A DNA stretch of 64,000 nt from positions 7,428,715-7,492,714 of the forward strand of contig CM040446.1 of assembly GCA_022749755.1 (NCBI GenBank). The letters are read 5' to 3'. The position numbers were made by a program, and so were the translations under genes. Source of the stretch: Azadirachta indica (taxonomy: Eukaryota > Streptophyta > Magnoliopsida > Sapindales > Meliaceae). This document shows, piece after piece, positions 52,785-62,951 of this stretch. How positions within the stretch are numbered: position 1 is the first letter of the stretch; every line of letters starts with the position of its first letter. Below the pieces are notes generated by a model. The model ran no database searches. It was given only the letters and a program-made list of their open reading frames with translations, and was not told where the DNA came from.

Positions 52785-53034
52785 ATTTTGCCTTCTAAAT
52801 AGCCTTAAAAATTCCTTGGACTTTTATTTTATTTTTTAGTTAAAAAGACTAAAATACCTCTCTCAAGTTAATGGCAAATTGACAATGTTTAGACTCCAAA
52901 GGGATATCTATCATTTTTTGATATGTCAGGCGAGTATCTATCATTTTTGAAATAGCAGGAGAATATTTGTCCTTACTCAATAGTTCAGGATGGCATTTGT
53001 CAATTTTCTATTTCAAAAATATATATGAAAGTCT
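52785..53034 (-). repeat. Inner part of the right TIR
   Basis: Its reverse complement matches the left arm at about 40555-40795: atgatagatatccctttgga / atgatagatacccccttgga, tgtcaatttgccnttaa, and agtctttttaactaaaaaat. The match starts about 60 bases inside the left TIR, and those missing end bases are replaced here by the MITE-derived terminus. Confidence 0.88.
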
Positions 53035-53719
53035 CAATTTATTTTTAAAAGGTGATTACACCCTTACTAGCAATATTTATTTAACAAAAACTATTATTAA
53101 ATTATTACAGTTTGATAAACTATAATATATATTTATTAAAAATATATTAATAAAATAAATCATAATATTATTTAATAGTATATTAAATATATAATATTTA
53201 TTAACATATTATAAATTTATATATTTTTTATAAATATTATAAATAATATTTGTTAGTATATATAACTAAAATATAAATTTATTTATTTTACAATATATTA
53301 ATAATTTAATATTAATTAAGTATTAGACAATAAATAAAATAAATTATAAATAAATATCAATCTGTAAATAAAATATACTATGATAAAATAATTATGATTA
53401 TATTATTATTTATATTTATATATAGTTAAAATATATAAAATATGGTAAAATAAAATTTATTATTTATAAAATATATAAAGTTTAAAATACATTAATAAAT
53501 TTTATATTATTAATGTACTATTTATGAATTTTTTTTTGTAAATATATTATATTTTTTCTTAAATTTTAAAGATTTAATAATAATGTTTGTAAATAATTAT
53601 TTCTAATAAGGATACAATCATCTTATTAAAATAAATTTAGATTTTTATAAATATTTTTAAAAATTATTAGGACTTACATGTTTATTAAAGCAAACCTTAG
53701 ACACTTTATATCCTTTTCC
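53035..53719 (-). mobile_element. MITE fused to the right end of the TIR element
   Basis: The reverse complement aligns across nearly its full length with the MITE at 62250-62951 (for example aatagtacattaataatata, ctaatacttaattaatatt, gatttattttattaatatat). Its outer TIR (ggaaaaggatataaagtgtc on the minus strand) is present and serves as the end of the whole insertion. Its inner TIR, about 70 bases, is missing where it joins the big element's arm. Confidence 0.85.
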
Positions 53720-53752
53720 TATTTTTTTATTATCACTTAGATATATTATTGC

Positions 53753-54100
53753 GGGCTTAGGTGCATTGGAGGGATGGAACAACCATGCAATTGATAGATC
53801 CAACCATGAACTATTCTAACTCAAGAAATGAAGTGATTAGATAAACACATGTGAGCTTTAATATATGTTCAGGAAGTTCCAGTTGAGAGACCTTCAATAG
53901 TTACAATAGTTCTTATGCTAACATGCTCAATAGTAATTTCGTTACTCTGCTATCGCCTAAAAACACCAGCAATTTCTCTGGTACTCAAACGAAGAGGAGC
54001 ATGCCCACAAAGACCATTGCGTAAGTTGACACCTTTACAAGCAAGTCAATTCCATGATCTGTTGATGAACCATCAATTATTGAAGTGTACCCTCGTTAAT
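53753..54100 (+). pseudogene. Receptor-like kinase last-exon remnant, copy A
   Basis: Frame pieces MQLIDPTMNYSNSRNEVIR, VQEVPVERPSIVTIVLMLT and KTPAISLVLKRRG match the C-lobe end of DUF26/S-domain-type plant RLKs ('...LIDP...', 'CVQE.P.DRP.M..VVLMLTS', '.P..PAF'). An in-frame stop, a frameshift after EVIR and extra bases near 53940 break it. The acceptor that reads gcag in copy B is gcgg here (53749-53754), so splicing is also lost. The 13.2 kb insertion lies about 30 bases upstream, in the intron. Confidence 0.8.
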
Positions 54101-54900
54101 TAGAACAAAATTTCACATCAAAACAAGTCTCAAAATATTTTTGAAATGTGCATTCCACATATATGGACCCCATTATGTGCATTGATTAAAATTTGCAATC
54201 AATGATCTATAAAAATTCATCATCTATTGGATGGATAACAATTCACTTGCCATGTTATTAAGAATACATTTTTCAATAGATTTTGATAAATTTTCTTGCA
54301 GCAACTAAGTGTTGTAACGTTGTTATCATTGCTTCTACTTCTGATTAGTTTTATTTATTTATTTTTTTTCATCCCACAATTACAAGTGGCTAAGGAGTTA
54401 GAATATCAAGCCATGATTATTGAGCAAGCACATAGTCTAATTTTTGAAATTTTTTTCATGCATTTTATTTATTCAAATTTCTTGAGGAAGTATATACTTT
54501 GATAGCAAATTGGGCTTCTATTTATTTTTTTACTCCAAATAATAGGAATTTCCGTTGGGCCTGTCAATATAACATGCAGAATTGTACAAAGATTACGTGC
54601 TTTGTTTTGAAGTTCAATATATCCACTACGCTAATGCCTAATCCAAATTGGATTATAATTTTAAGGAAATGATAATTGGTCGATGTATTGAATTGTATCC
54701 GATTTCGATTTGAACTCTTTTGACAGCCAATCATCCGAGTATCTCACAAAGTCTAAACTAGAAACCTGATTTTGTTATCAATTAGGAAACAAACAAATAC
54801 TGTCCAAGTCCAAGCAATCATCTATCTTAGATTTATAATACTCATCAATCACTACCACAAGGCGTTTGTTCGTCTACTTTCTCAAATTAAGTTCAGAAAA
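54101..54900. other. Spacer between RLK exon remnant and J-domain gene, copy A
   Basis: Collinear with 60380-61180. It should contain the J-domain gene's promoter, but no convincing TATA box could be chosen. Confidence 0.5.
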
Positions 54901-54901
54901 A

Positions 54902-55627
54902 ATGTGCACGAATCTTGTCAAGTTAGCCGCCGAGAAAGCCAGAGATGCCGCAGAAGAGTACTTCAAGCTTTAGAATATAGACATGGCAATCAAGAGTCTC
55001 CAAGCAGCCAAGGATTTCAACTCCCATCTCCCCAACATCGAAGAATACTTCACCGCCTACAAAGTTCACCAATTAGCTGCCAAGAAATCTACCTGGTATG
55101 AACTCCTAGCCATAACTGATCCTGAAGTTGATACCAGCACTATCAGAAAGCAGTACAAGAGATTGGCGCTAACGCTGCACCCCGACAAGAACCCTTCTGT
55201 TGCCGCCGATGGTGCTTTCAAGCTTATTCAATCGGCCCTTGATGTTTTGACGAACCCAGAAAATAGAGAAGTTTACGACAGTCAGTTCAGTTCGAAGAAA
55301 GCCAAAACCGCGGATTCAAGTTGGTCTCGGCCTCGCTCTCCAGCAACTGATGATGATCAACCGTTTTCAAGAGATGGAAGTCACAAGGCCACTAATGCTT
55401 CATCCGGATTCAAACGGCCAAATCCATCGAGAAATTACCGTTCGTGCCGCAAACGTTACAGTGCCAGAGTCGAAATCAACGATCGAGATGGTAGTAGAAA
55501 GATTGTAATTACATGTAATGGTAGAGATGAGGACGTGCTACGCTTTGGTGCCGAAGATAGTAGTTTTGCTCTGTGTTATGGTTTCTTCTTTGGAGATAAT
55601 CCTCCAAGTGTAATAAGATGTTCTTGA
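54902..55627 (+). pseudogene. Short J-domain (DnaJ-like) protein, copy A, early stop
   Basis: The ATG at 54902 opens a frame (MCTNLVKLAAEKARDAAEEY) that meets TAG at codon 24, where copy B has a Gln codon. The frame is otherwise open to 55627. If translation restarted at Met28 (54983) it would give 214 residues. Within these, STWYELLAI...RKQYKRLALTLHPDKNPS carries the HPD motif needed to stimulate Hsp70, followed by GAFKLIQSALDVLTNP and YDSQF. The N-terminal helices and J-domain resemble plant DUF3444-type J-proteins, but the long C-terminal domain is absent. The C-terminus (VEINDRDGSRKIVITCN) is not recognised. It may be a pseudogene or a re-initiating short form. Confidence 0.8.
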
Positions 55628-55700
55628 TTTGTAATTTGGCTTCGAGCCTGATTAATGAAATACTCATTCACTGCCCACTTCTTTTGTTTCACATTTATTA

Positions 55701-56070
55701 GATGTAATTTCCATTAAAAGAGTGCATCATATCATCAGCATGCATTGAACTTGGCGTAGTTCTTGACTCTGTTCCTTGCTCATCAATCAGACGATCTATC
55801 AATAGTTTTATATAGACGCTGGTTGTTATTGCAACAAACGTTTGTATTTGATCAATAGTTGTTTATTGATTGGTTCAAATTTTAGTTTATTTGCAGTGTT
55901 TATCCTACAAAGAAGTGAATGAGAAAAATAAAATTCTGTAGGCATGGAGATCAATGAAGAAACAGAAACTCTATTAACCTTAAACGCTGTCCGTAGCAAA
56001 TTGTTGAACCGATGTATACATTACTCATGTCCTTAAATCTTTATATAATTCAACGGTCGAGTTGTCAATG
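55701..56070. other. Spacer between J-domain copy A and antisense RLK
   Basis: No supported feature; similarity to copy B's flank ends near 55700. Confidence 0.5.
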
Positions 56071-56077
56071 GGGTGTC

Positions 56078-57880
56078 TCAATGAAAGAGTAGCCCATTAA
56101 CAGAATAAACATTGTTACCAGGTGAAGATTGAACTGGTTTGAGGTAACTCTTCCGCAGAAATGCAGGTTGGGTTGTTTGACGAAGTATTATGGTCTCACT
56201 TGCAGACATGGTAGTTCTGGCTGTTGGATCTTCCTGAACACACAATAATTCAATAATATAATTTTCAAAAATTCAGCTCTAGTGCTTCTCCTTTACACCG
56301 TAAAATCCATGCCTGAAATGTTATACAAGTGGTGAGTAAAAATTTGCCTATCAATCATTGGAAATTATTCCTCATAAGGTGCTGCTCCTGGTGGCTTTCT
56401 CACGAGATTGGAAACTACTCTTTTCATCATCAGAAGCTCCCTACTCCTTGGTTTGCTGTGGAGTCTGCTGGGTTTCTGTTGTTGGCTATGCTGCTGGTGC
56501 TTTTTTTTCATGCTGCTCTACATGCTTTTCTTTCCGCTGCTTTTTCTGATGGGCAAGAATTTGCTGCAGTTGCTTCTGCTAGCATGTTTTTTCTTTGTGC
56601 TGGAATTGCAGTAAAGAGAAATGCATTACTGATAGATGAGATGCATCTTAGATGGGGCTGGACAAGTTGTCAGTTGCAGATTGCTAACCTAGGTGGAGGG
56701 CCTTTGGTCTCATTCCTTTTCATGTTTTTTGTTTCTATGATGGGGCTGGCTGTGATGTCAGTTGCACTTTGCTGTTCTAAGTGGAGGGCCTCCCGTCTTA
56801 GCCCTTTTCTCTTAGCTTTAGCAGAATGTTTACTTATGTTCTCCTTTTTTCTCCATTATGTGTCTTCAATTCTATTATATCTCCTTTTTTTAATAAAATT
56901 TATCTCTAAGGCTTGGTTCTTAGAGGTTTAATTAGAAAAATATATATTACATAAGGTAATTAGGCTTTCACCATGTTCCGAAAGATAAAATCTGCTGTTG
57001 CTTACTTCCACTAATAATCTCTAGCAAAAGAACTTCAAAATTGAACATACGATTTTACTGAAAATAATCCTTCTATAACATATTCTGTAGCCGTGTATGC
57101 TCTGTTTGGAAATGAAAAATCAAAATAAGATTAATAACATATGATAAGAACGTAATTAAAATTTATATATATTTTAGGTATCAGATAAAGAAGGCAATTT
57201 TTTCTCTCAAAAAGTATATTGCCAACTAAGAGCAAGAAAATAGAGAAAAAAAGTGCTGAAATACACTTACTATGTTCTAGGGTTGGTATTTTCTTCACTT
57301 TTATTTCTTTCAAATATTTTTGCCATTCTAAAGTTTGATATCTTTGGGTTCATCTCATGACCAAGTCAAACATTAGTTGAGAATCCTCATGCAAATACAT
57401 AATACCTCGTGCAATTCCTTTAATGATACTTACGCATCTATTTTCAGTATAATTGTGTCCTCCTTACTGAATCTAAAAGTGAATTAGACAAAACATGTTT
57501 TCTGATTAGCAACGCTGTGGATAAGCGAACGTAGGAAAAGATAGCAAAGAGATAGACTTGGGGTACAATTGCTGTGGTGATGGTAGTTATGTTAAACTAA
57601 GCCACTTCCCACATTGAAGGCTTAGCACCAACTAGCAATTAATAATTAAATGCATCCAAGTCTCACTTCCCATATTTAAATTAACTAGCATTAGAAAGAC
57701 TTGGGAGACAAACCAAAGAGAAAAACATCAAGGCTTTTGTTGGGCATGTATTCGTAGACAATCAGCGATTGATTTTCCTCTTAAGCAGCCCCCCAAGAGC
57801 CTTACAAGATTCTCATGTTGCTATTAGGCAATAAAAGTAACTTCATTCTTGATCTCTTGCATTCTATGTTCTCCTACCTT
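56078..57880 (-). pseudogene. Antisense receptor-like kinase pseudogene
   Basis: Minus-strand exon pieces in gene order. 57880-57705: QEIKNEVTFIA, HENLVRLLGGCL, then VYEYMPNKSLDVFLFG (N-lobe). 57430-57270: IIKGIARGIMYLHEDSQL, then after lost bases EMNPKISNFRMAKIFERN, followed by a plausible donor. 56243-56078: VQEDPTARTTMSASETIILR and a SVNGLLFH end. The wording is of the DUF26/S-domain RLK type. The HRDLK catalytic loop is missing between HEDSQL and EMNPKIS, the YEYM segment needs a frameshift, and the activation-segment exons were not found, so the kinase is dead. The extracellular part was not recognised. Confidence 0.82.
56329..56931 (+). other. 200-codon frame inside the antisense RLK, unassigned
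   Basis: A long open frame starts MVSKNLPINHWKLFLIRCCS and is rich in Leu, Phe, Ala and Cys with several hydrophobic stretches. It lies between the second and last recognised exons of the antisense RLK, so it occupies an intron or a later insertion. It ends beside a ttaataaaatttatc poly(A)-like signal. Overlapping frames on the same strand are also open, which points to composition bias rather than a gene. No family is recognised. It could be part of a retroelement 3' region. Confidence 0.25.
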
Positions 57881-58849
57881 ATGCGAAACAACTTAACCTC
57901 CCAACTACTTACTTTCTCATCGGTCAACAATAGATTTACTGTAGGCAGGAGTTATAGAAAAAGGGATCGATGAAAATGTAAAATATAAATAAACTCTAGT
58001 AATGGTTCTGTTTAATAAATGAAAGAACATTTCAAATAAAGTTGTGCTATGAAAGTCTAAGATATTGGCATTTATATATCCTTCATTGGAGTTATTTGAA
58101 TTGAAACATTTATTACAATAAATTGGTGCAATACTTCTATTCCTTTTATTAATTTTCTTAATTTCTATTCATAAAATTTGTTTATTAAAGAAGAAGAAGA
58201 GGAGGAGGAGGAGGATGTTTGGGCCCTTGACACTAAGGCATTGTGCCTACAATCCCAACACATCCCTGTCATCCCACAATAATTGTTGCCAAAAAACACA
58301 ATAAAGTATTTAGTCAAGATGGTTATTTTAAGAGAATCAAAACATAAAAACGTATTTTTGCCTTTCTTTTCTTTTTCGTATATAAAGAATTACAATGAAG
58401 AAAGTGTGTAACCGGCGATGGGGTACCTATTCAACTACTACCAATACCCTGATGCTATAAAGAATCAATGACTATTATCCTCCTATTGACCTAGCCCTAG
58501 ATATTACCCCTGCCCTTGTAAATTTTGCAGCAGAACTCTCTGATTGCACGTTTATGGCATCTGCTATGGCTCCTTATGGGCTAATATCAAATTATCAACT
58601 AAATAAGTAAAAATTACAAAGTTCATAGCACCAACAGCCAAGTGCCCCTTTAAAATTTAAGACAATGGAGTTGATGGGAAATGGACTAGCTTAGGACCTG
58701 CTTACCATACTCGCGACATTTTTGCCAATCTCTTCTTCGGTTTGCTCTGACATAGGAACATCTCCAATGTACATGTCAAAGAAAGACATACGAAAGTTGG
58801 TTTTAAAACGAAAACCTACAGATACTTAAGTCAAATTAGGATTTTTTTG
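57881..58849. other. Region beyond the antisense RLK
   Basis: Contains a purine repeat (58189-58215). A minus-strand stretch at about 58690-58780 reads DMYIGDVPMSEQTEEEIGK and ends at a gtaagc donor-like site; it may be another exon, but I do not recognise it. Confidence 0.35.
58189..58215. repeat. (GAA)n(GGA)n purine repeat
   Basis: An aagaagaagaagagg run passing into ggaggaggaggagg. Confidence 0.95.
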
Positions 58850-58932
58850 TTAATAGTTAGAAAAATTGAGACAGTGTTTAAGAAGAGCTTTTGTTAAGTT
58901 TTAGAAATCTCATATATCTCTCTTTTTTTTTT

Positions 58933-59746
58933 AAGGATATTATACTTTACCTCCTAAGTTTCCATATGATAAACAATATATCCCCTGAGTTCTTAACAAT
59001 TTCGCATATCCCCTAACTTTTATGGAAATATCAAAATATTTTCAAAAAATCATATAAAATAATCATATTATCCTTATTTTTATTTTGTAATCACCAATAT
59101 AATTTTATTTTAATATTTAAATTTAAAAGTATTAAAAATATTAAAAATATTTTGACTTTTAATTATCTTTTTCCTCCCAATTTTGGCATCAATTTTTTTT
59201 CATATCTTAATTATATAATTTTCAAAATAGATCATTTATTTAAAAGAATTTTATTTTAAAAATTATATATATTTTTACGATATTAAAATAAGAATACTTA
59301 ATATTTTTAAAATAAAATAAGAATATTATTATTATCATAACTTTTAGTATTGTTTGAATATTGAGAAATAATTAATTATACATTATTTTAAAAATAACAC
59401 TATTTTAAATAACTCATTTATTTTAAAATTATATATAATGAATATTGTCAAAAAATTTGATAGCATATTTGGAAGGAGAAAAATAAAGGATCAAAAGAAT
59501 ATTATTATTTTTAAAATTTAAATATTAGAATAAAATTATAATGATTATATAAAATAAAAAAAAAATAATATAGTTATTTTACATATTTTTTAATAGTTAG
59601 AGGATAAATAATCATTTAAAGTAAAAATAATAGTGTCAGGAGTATCTTAATATTTTCTTAAACATCAAGAGGGCATCTTGACTTACTAACAATTCAAACA
59701 TCATTTATTTTTCTCTAAAAATCTTGGGAGTAAATACAATATCCTT
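58933..59746. mobile_element. MITE, 814 bp, in duplication B
   Basis: The left end aaggatattatactttacct is the approximate reverse complement of the right end gggagtaaatacaatatcctt. Internal DNA is highly AT-rich and non-coding. Both end regions have recurring 'ctcctaagtt / aatcttgggag' and 'cccctaacttttat / aaacatcaagagggc' inverted pairs. The corresponding position in copy A (about 40150) has no such element. The flanking T-run hides any target duplication. Confidence 0.82.
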
Positions 59747-60060
59747 TTTCTACCTTCGGCAATAGTTCTACAAGTTATTTTTACAGTGATATGCTTATGA
59801 ACATGTATTAGCTAGATTTCTTTATTTACTATGCTTTCTTGTTCGTTACACATTATTCTCCTCAATTTGGATTTTTCGATTGATCGTGGGGTCTTTGGTG
59901 GTATTTATCGACTCATAATCCTCGCATCATCTAAGGTCTGTACCTTTCATTTCCAAGCTTGATCTTTTTAATTGATCTCTAACCATGGTTTACCTCAGGC
60001 TACTTTCCCAAACAGTTAGAATTGTAAATTTTTTTATTATGACTCGATATATTATTGCAG

Positions 60061-60380
60061 GCTTGAAAACGTTAGAGGGATGGAACAACCATGCAATTGT
60101 TGGATCCAACAATGAACTATTCTAACTCTAGAAATTAAGTGATTAGATGCAAACATGTCAACTTATCATGTTTTCAAGAAGATCCAGTTGAGAGACTTCA
60201 ATGGCTACAGTAGTTCTCATGCTAACATGCTTGATAGTAATTTCATTACTCTTTCATTCCTTAAAACACCAGCATTTTCTCTGATACTCGAACGGAGAGG
60301 AGCTTGCCCATAAAAACCATTGAGTACGTTGATAACTCTACAAACAAGTCGATTCCAAGCATCAATTATTGAAGTGTACC
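60061..60380 (+). pseudogene. Receptor-like kinase last-exon remnant, copy B
   Basis: After an acceptor (attattgcag, ending 60060), pieces TMQLLDPTMNYSNSRN, QEDPVER and KTPAFSLILERRGACP-like segments appear in shifting frames. It is the same exon as 53753-54100. The splice acceptor is intact here, but stops and a one-base loss after VER break the frame. Upstream exons of this RLK are not visible in the window. Confidence 0.78.
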
Positions 60381-61182
60381 CTCGTTAATTAAGATAAAAT
60401 TATACATCAAAACAAGTCCCAAAATACATTGGAAAATGTGCATTCCAAATATGTGTTACCCATTATGCGCATTGACTAAAAATTTGCAATCAATATCTAT
60501 AAAAGGTCACCATCTATTGGATGGATATCACTTCACTTGCCATGTTATTAAGTACACATTTCTTAATAGATTTTGATAAATTGTTTTGCAACAACAAAGT
60601 GTTGTAACATTGTTATCATTGCTTCTACTTCTAATTAGTTTTTTTTTTTCCCCCACATTTACAAGTGGCTAGGGAGTTATAATATCAAGTCATGTTTATT
60701 GAGTAACCACATAGTCTAATTTTTGAAAATTTTTTCATGCATTTTATTTATGCGAATTTCTTGAAGAGGTAGAGTATAAATTCTGTTAGCAGATTGGGCT
60801 TCTTTTTCTTTTTAACTCCAAATAATAGAAATTTCTGTTGGGCCAGTCCATATAACGTAAAGAATTGTTCAAAGATTACGTGCTTTATTTCCAAGTAATC
60901 TCAATATCCAGTATGTTGATGCCTAAGCCAATCGAATTACTGATTAAGGAAATAATAATTGATCAATTTATTAAATTGTATCCCATTTCAGTTTGAACTC
61001 TTTTGACAGCTAATCAATTACGAGTATCTAACAAAGTCTAACTTAGAAACCTGATTTTGTTATCAATTAGGAAACAAACAAATAGCGTCCAAGTCCAAGC
61101 AATCATCTATCTTAGATTTATAAAACTCATCAATCATCACTACAACGTGTTTGTTCGTCTCTTTTTCCAAAGTTCAAAGAAA

Positions 61183-61893
61183 ATGCTCACGAATCTTGTC
61201 AAGTTAGCCGCTGAGAAGGCCAGAGATGCCGCAGAAGAGTACTTCAAGCTTCAAAATATAAACATGGCCATCAAAAGTCTCCAAGCAGCCAAGGATTTCA
61301 ACCCCCAACTCGCCAACATCGAAGAATACTTCACCGCAATTAGCTGCCAAGAAATCTACCTGGTATGAACTCCTAGCCATTACTGATCCTAATGTTAATA
61401 CCAGCACTATCAGAAACAGTACAAGAGATTGGCGCTAATGTTGCACCCCGACAAGAACCCTTCTGTTGCCGCCAATGGTGCTTTTAAGCTTATTCAATCG
61501 GCCCTTGATGTTTTGACGAACCCTGAAAAGAGAGAAGTTTACGACAGTCAGTTCAGTTCGAAGAAAGCCAAAACTGCAGATTCAAGTTGGTCTTGGCCTC
61601 GATCTACAACAGCTGATGATGATCAACCGTTTTCAAGAGATGGAAGTCACAAGGCCATTAATGCTTCATCCGGATTCAAAAAGCCAAATCCACCAACAAA
61701 TTACCGTTCGTGCCACAAAAGTTACAGTGCCAGAGTTGAAATCAACAATCGAGATGGTAGTAGAAGGATTGTAATTGCATGTAATGATAGAGATGAGGAC
61801 GTGCTACGTTTTGGTGCCAAAGATAGTAGTTTTGCTTTGTGTTATGATTTCGTCTTTAGAGATAGTCCTCCAAGTGTAATAAGATGTTCTTGA
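61183..61893 (+). pseudogene. Short J-domain (DnaJ-like) protein, copy B, frameshifted
   Basis: The ATG at 61183 gives MLTNLVKLAAEKARDAAEEY, open through the site of copy A's stop (Gln here). About 14 bases present in copy A (after ttcaccgc) are absent near 61336, shifting the frame to a TGA at 61366-61368 within the J-domain start. A second, single-base loss near 61412 brings the total to 15 and restores the frame. From 61429 LMLHPDKNPS, GAFKLIQSALDVLTNP and the copy A-like C-terminus run open to 61893. The HPD motif is kept, but helix II is not encoded contiguously. Inactive as a single product. Confidence 0.85.
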
Positions 61894-61970
61894 TTTGTAA
61901 TTTGGCTTCGAGCCTGATTAATGAAAAAATCATTCATTGCCCAATTCTTTTGTTTCACATTATTAAATAT

Positions 61971-62249
61971 AAATCATTCTTAAAAGTGTGGATCAAGTTT
62001 TAAAAGATACTGAGATTCCTGTTTTTCCTTCGAGGGAGGAGATGTATAATATTAGGGGGTTTGGGTAGCTGTCCGCTATCACATCTCTACTACTATTATG
62101 CTATGTATTTAATTTTCGTTGTGCTGAAAATGCATTACCAGTCTTTGATTCAGCTAATAATGTACCAATTAGTCAGACGCACTTGGCAATACTTATATAC
62201 AAATTAAGTCTGATGTTATTCGATCAAATAATGTTTGTATTTTTAATTA
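61971..62249. other. Spacer, no feature seen
   Basis: Short sequence between the duplication end and the terminal MITE. Nothing supported. Confidence 0.4.
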
Positions 62250-62951
62250 AGAAAAAGAACACGAAGGTCCTCAAAGTTTGGCTTAATGGATACATAGTTT
62301 TAGCAGTTTTAAAAATATCCATAAAAATCCCAATTTATTTTACAAACAATATTATTAAATCTTTTAAATTTAAAAAATATAATATATTTATAAAAAAAAA
62401 TACGTTAATAAATAGTACATTAATAATATAAAATTTATCAATATATTGCAAATTTATGTATTTTATAAATAGTAAATTTTATTTTTTTTCATATTTTATA
62501 TATTTTAACCACACATAAATATAAATTATAATATAATCATAAGTATTGTATTATAGTATATTTTATTTTTACATATTAATATTTATTTATTATTTATTTT
62601 CTAATACTTAATTAATATTGAAATGTTAATATATTATAAAATAAATAAATTTATATTTTAGTTATAATATATCAGCAAATGTTATTTATAGTATTTATAA
62701 AATATATAAAAATTATAATATGTTAACAAATATTATATGGTTAATCTGCTATAAAATAATATTATGATTTATTTTATTAATATATTTTAATACATATATA
62801 TTATATTTTATTACATTTTAATGGTTTAATAATAATGTTTTATAAATAACTATTTTTCAAATAAAATTAGAATTTTTATAGGTATTTTTTAAACTATTAA
62901 GATTTATATGTCCATTAAGACAAACTTTAGGTATCTCCATATCTTTTTTCC
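62250..62951 (+). mobile_element. MITE, 702 bp, same family as 53035-53719
   Basis: The left end agaaaaagaacacgaaggtc and the right end (reverse complement ggaaaaaagatatggagata) lead into an aaagttngncttaatggana inverted repeat. Interior is AT-rich and non-coding, nearly collinear with the reverse complement of 53035-53719. Flanks ttttaatta and ttttacttg match at 7 of 9 positions, consistent with a 9-bp duplication. Its ends share wording with the 13.2 kb element (gaaggacaccgaagtccct), so one transposase could have moved both. Confidence 0.85.

Larger units (their letters stand above)
40495..53719. mobile_element. 13.2 kb TIR (Mutator-like) element holding an EPRV
   Basis: The left end (gcgagaaggacaccgaagtc) and the right end (whose reverse complement is ggaaaaggatataaagtgtc) begin inverted repeats. 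The left arm also matches an inverted stretch at 52785-53034. Flanks are aattttttt (40486-40494) and tattttttt (53720-53728), an 8/9-matching 9-bp target duplication. The duplicated unit downstream keeps the single-copy site at 60027-60035, so these outer borders are well supported. A 9-bp duplication, long TIRs and an acidic repeat like that of MuDR-type proteins favour a Mutator-like element; no intact transposase is present, so this assignment is inference. Confidence 0.8.
53720..55700 (+). repeat. Segmental duplication A, right part (after insertion)
   Basis: Collinear with 60027-61970: RLK last exon, intervening DNA, J-domain gene and about 70 bases of its 3' flank. Together with 40085-40494 this is one copy of a duplicated unit of roughly 2.4 kb before insertions. 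Confidence 0.9.
58850..61970 (+). repeat. Segmental duplication B (intact site)
   Basis: Second copy of the RLK-exon/J-domain unit. It lacks the 13.2 kb insertion, giving the unoccupied site taaatttttttattat at about 60025-60040. It carries its own insertion, the MITE at 58933-59746, which copy A lacks. Same orientation as copy A, so it is a tandem duplication with the antisense RLK pseudogene in between. Confidence 0.9.
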
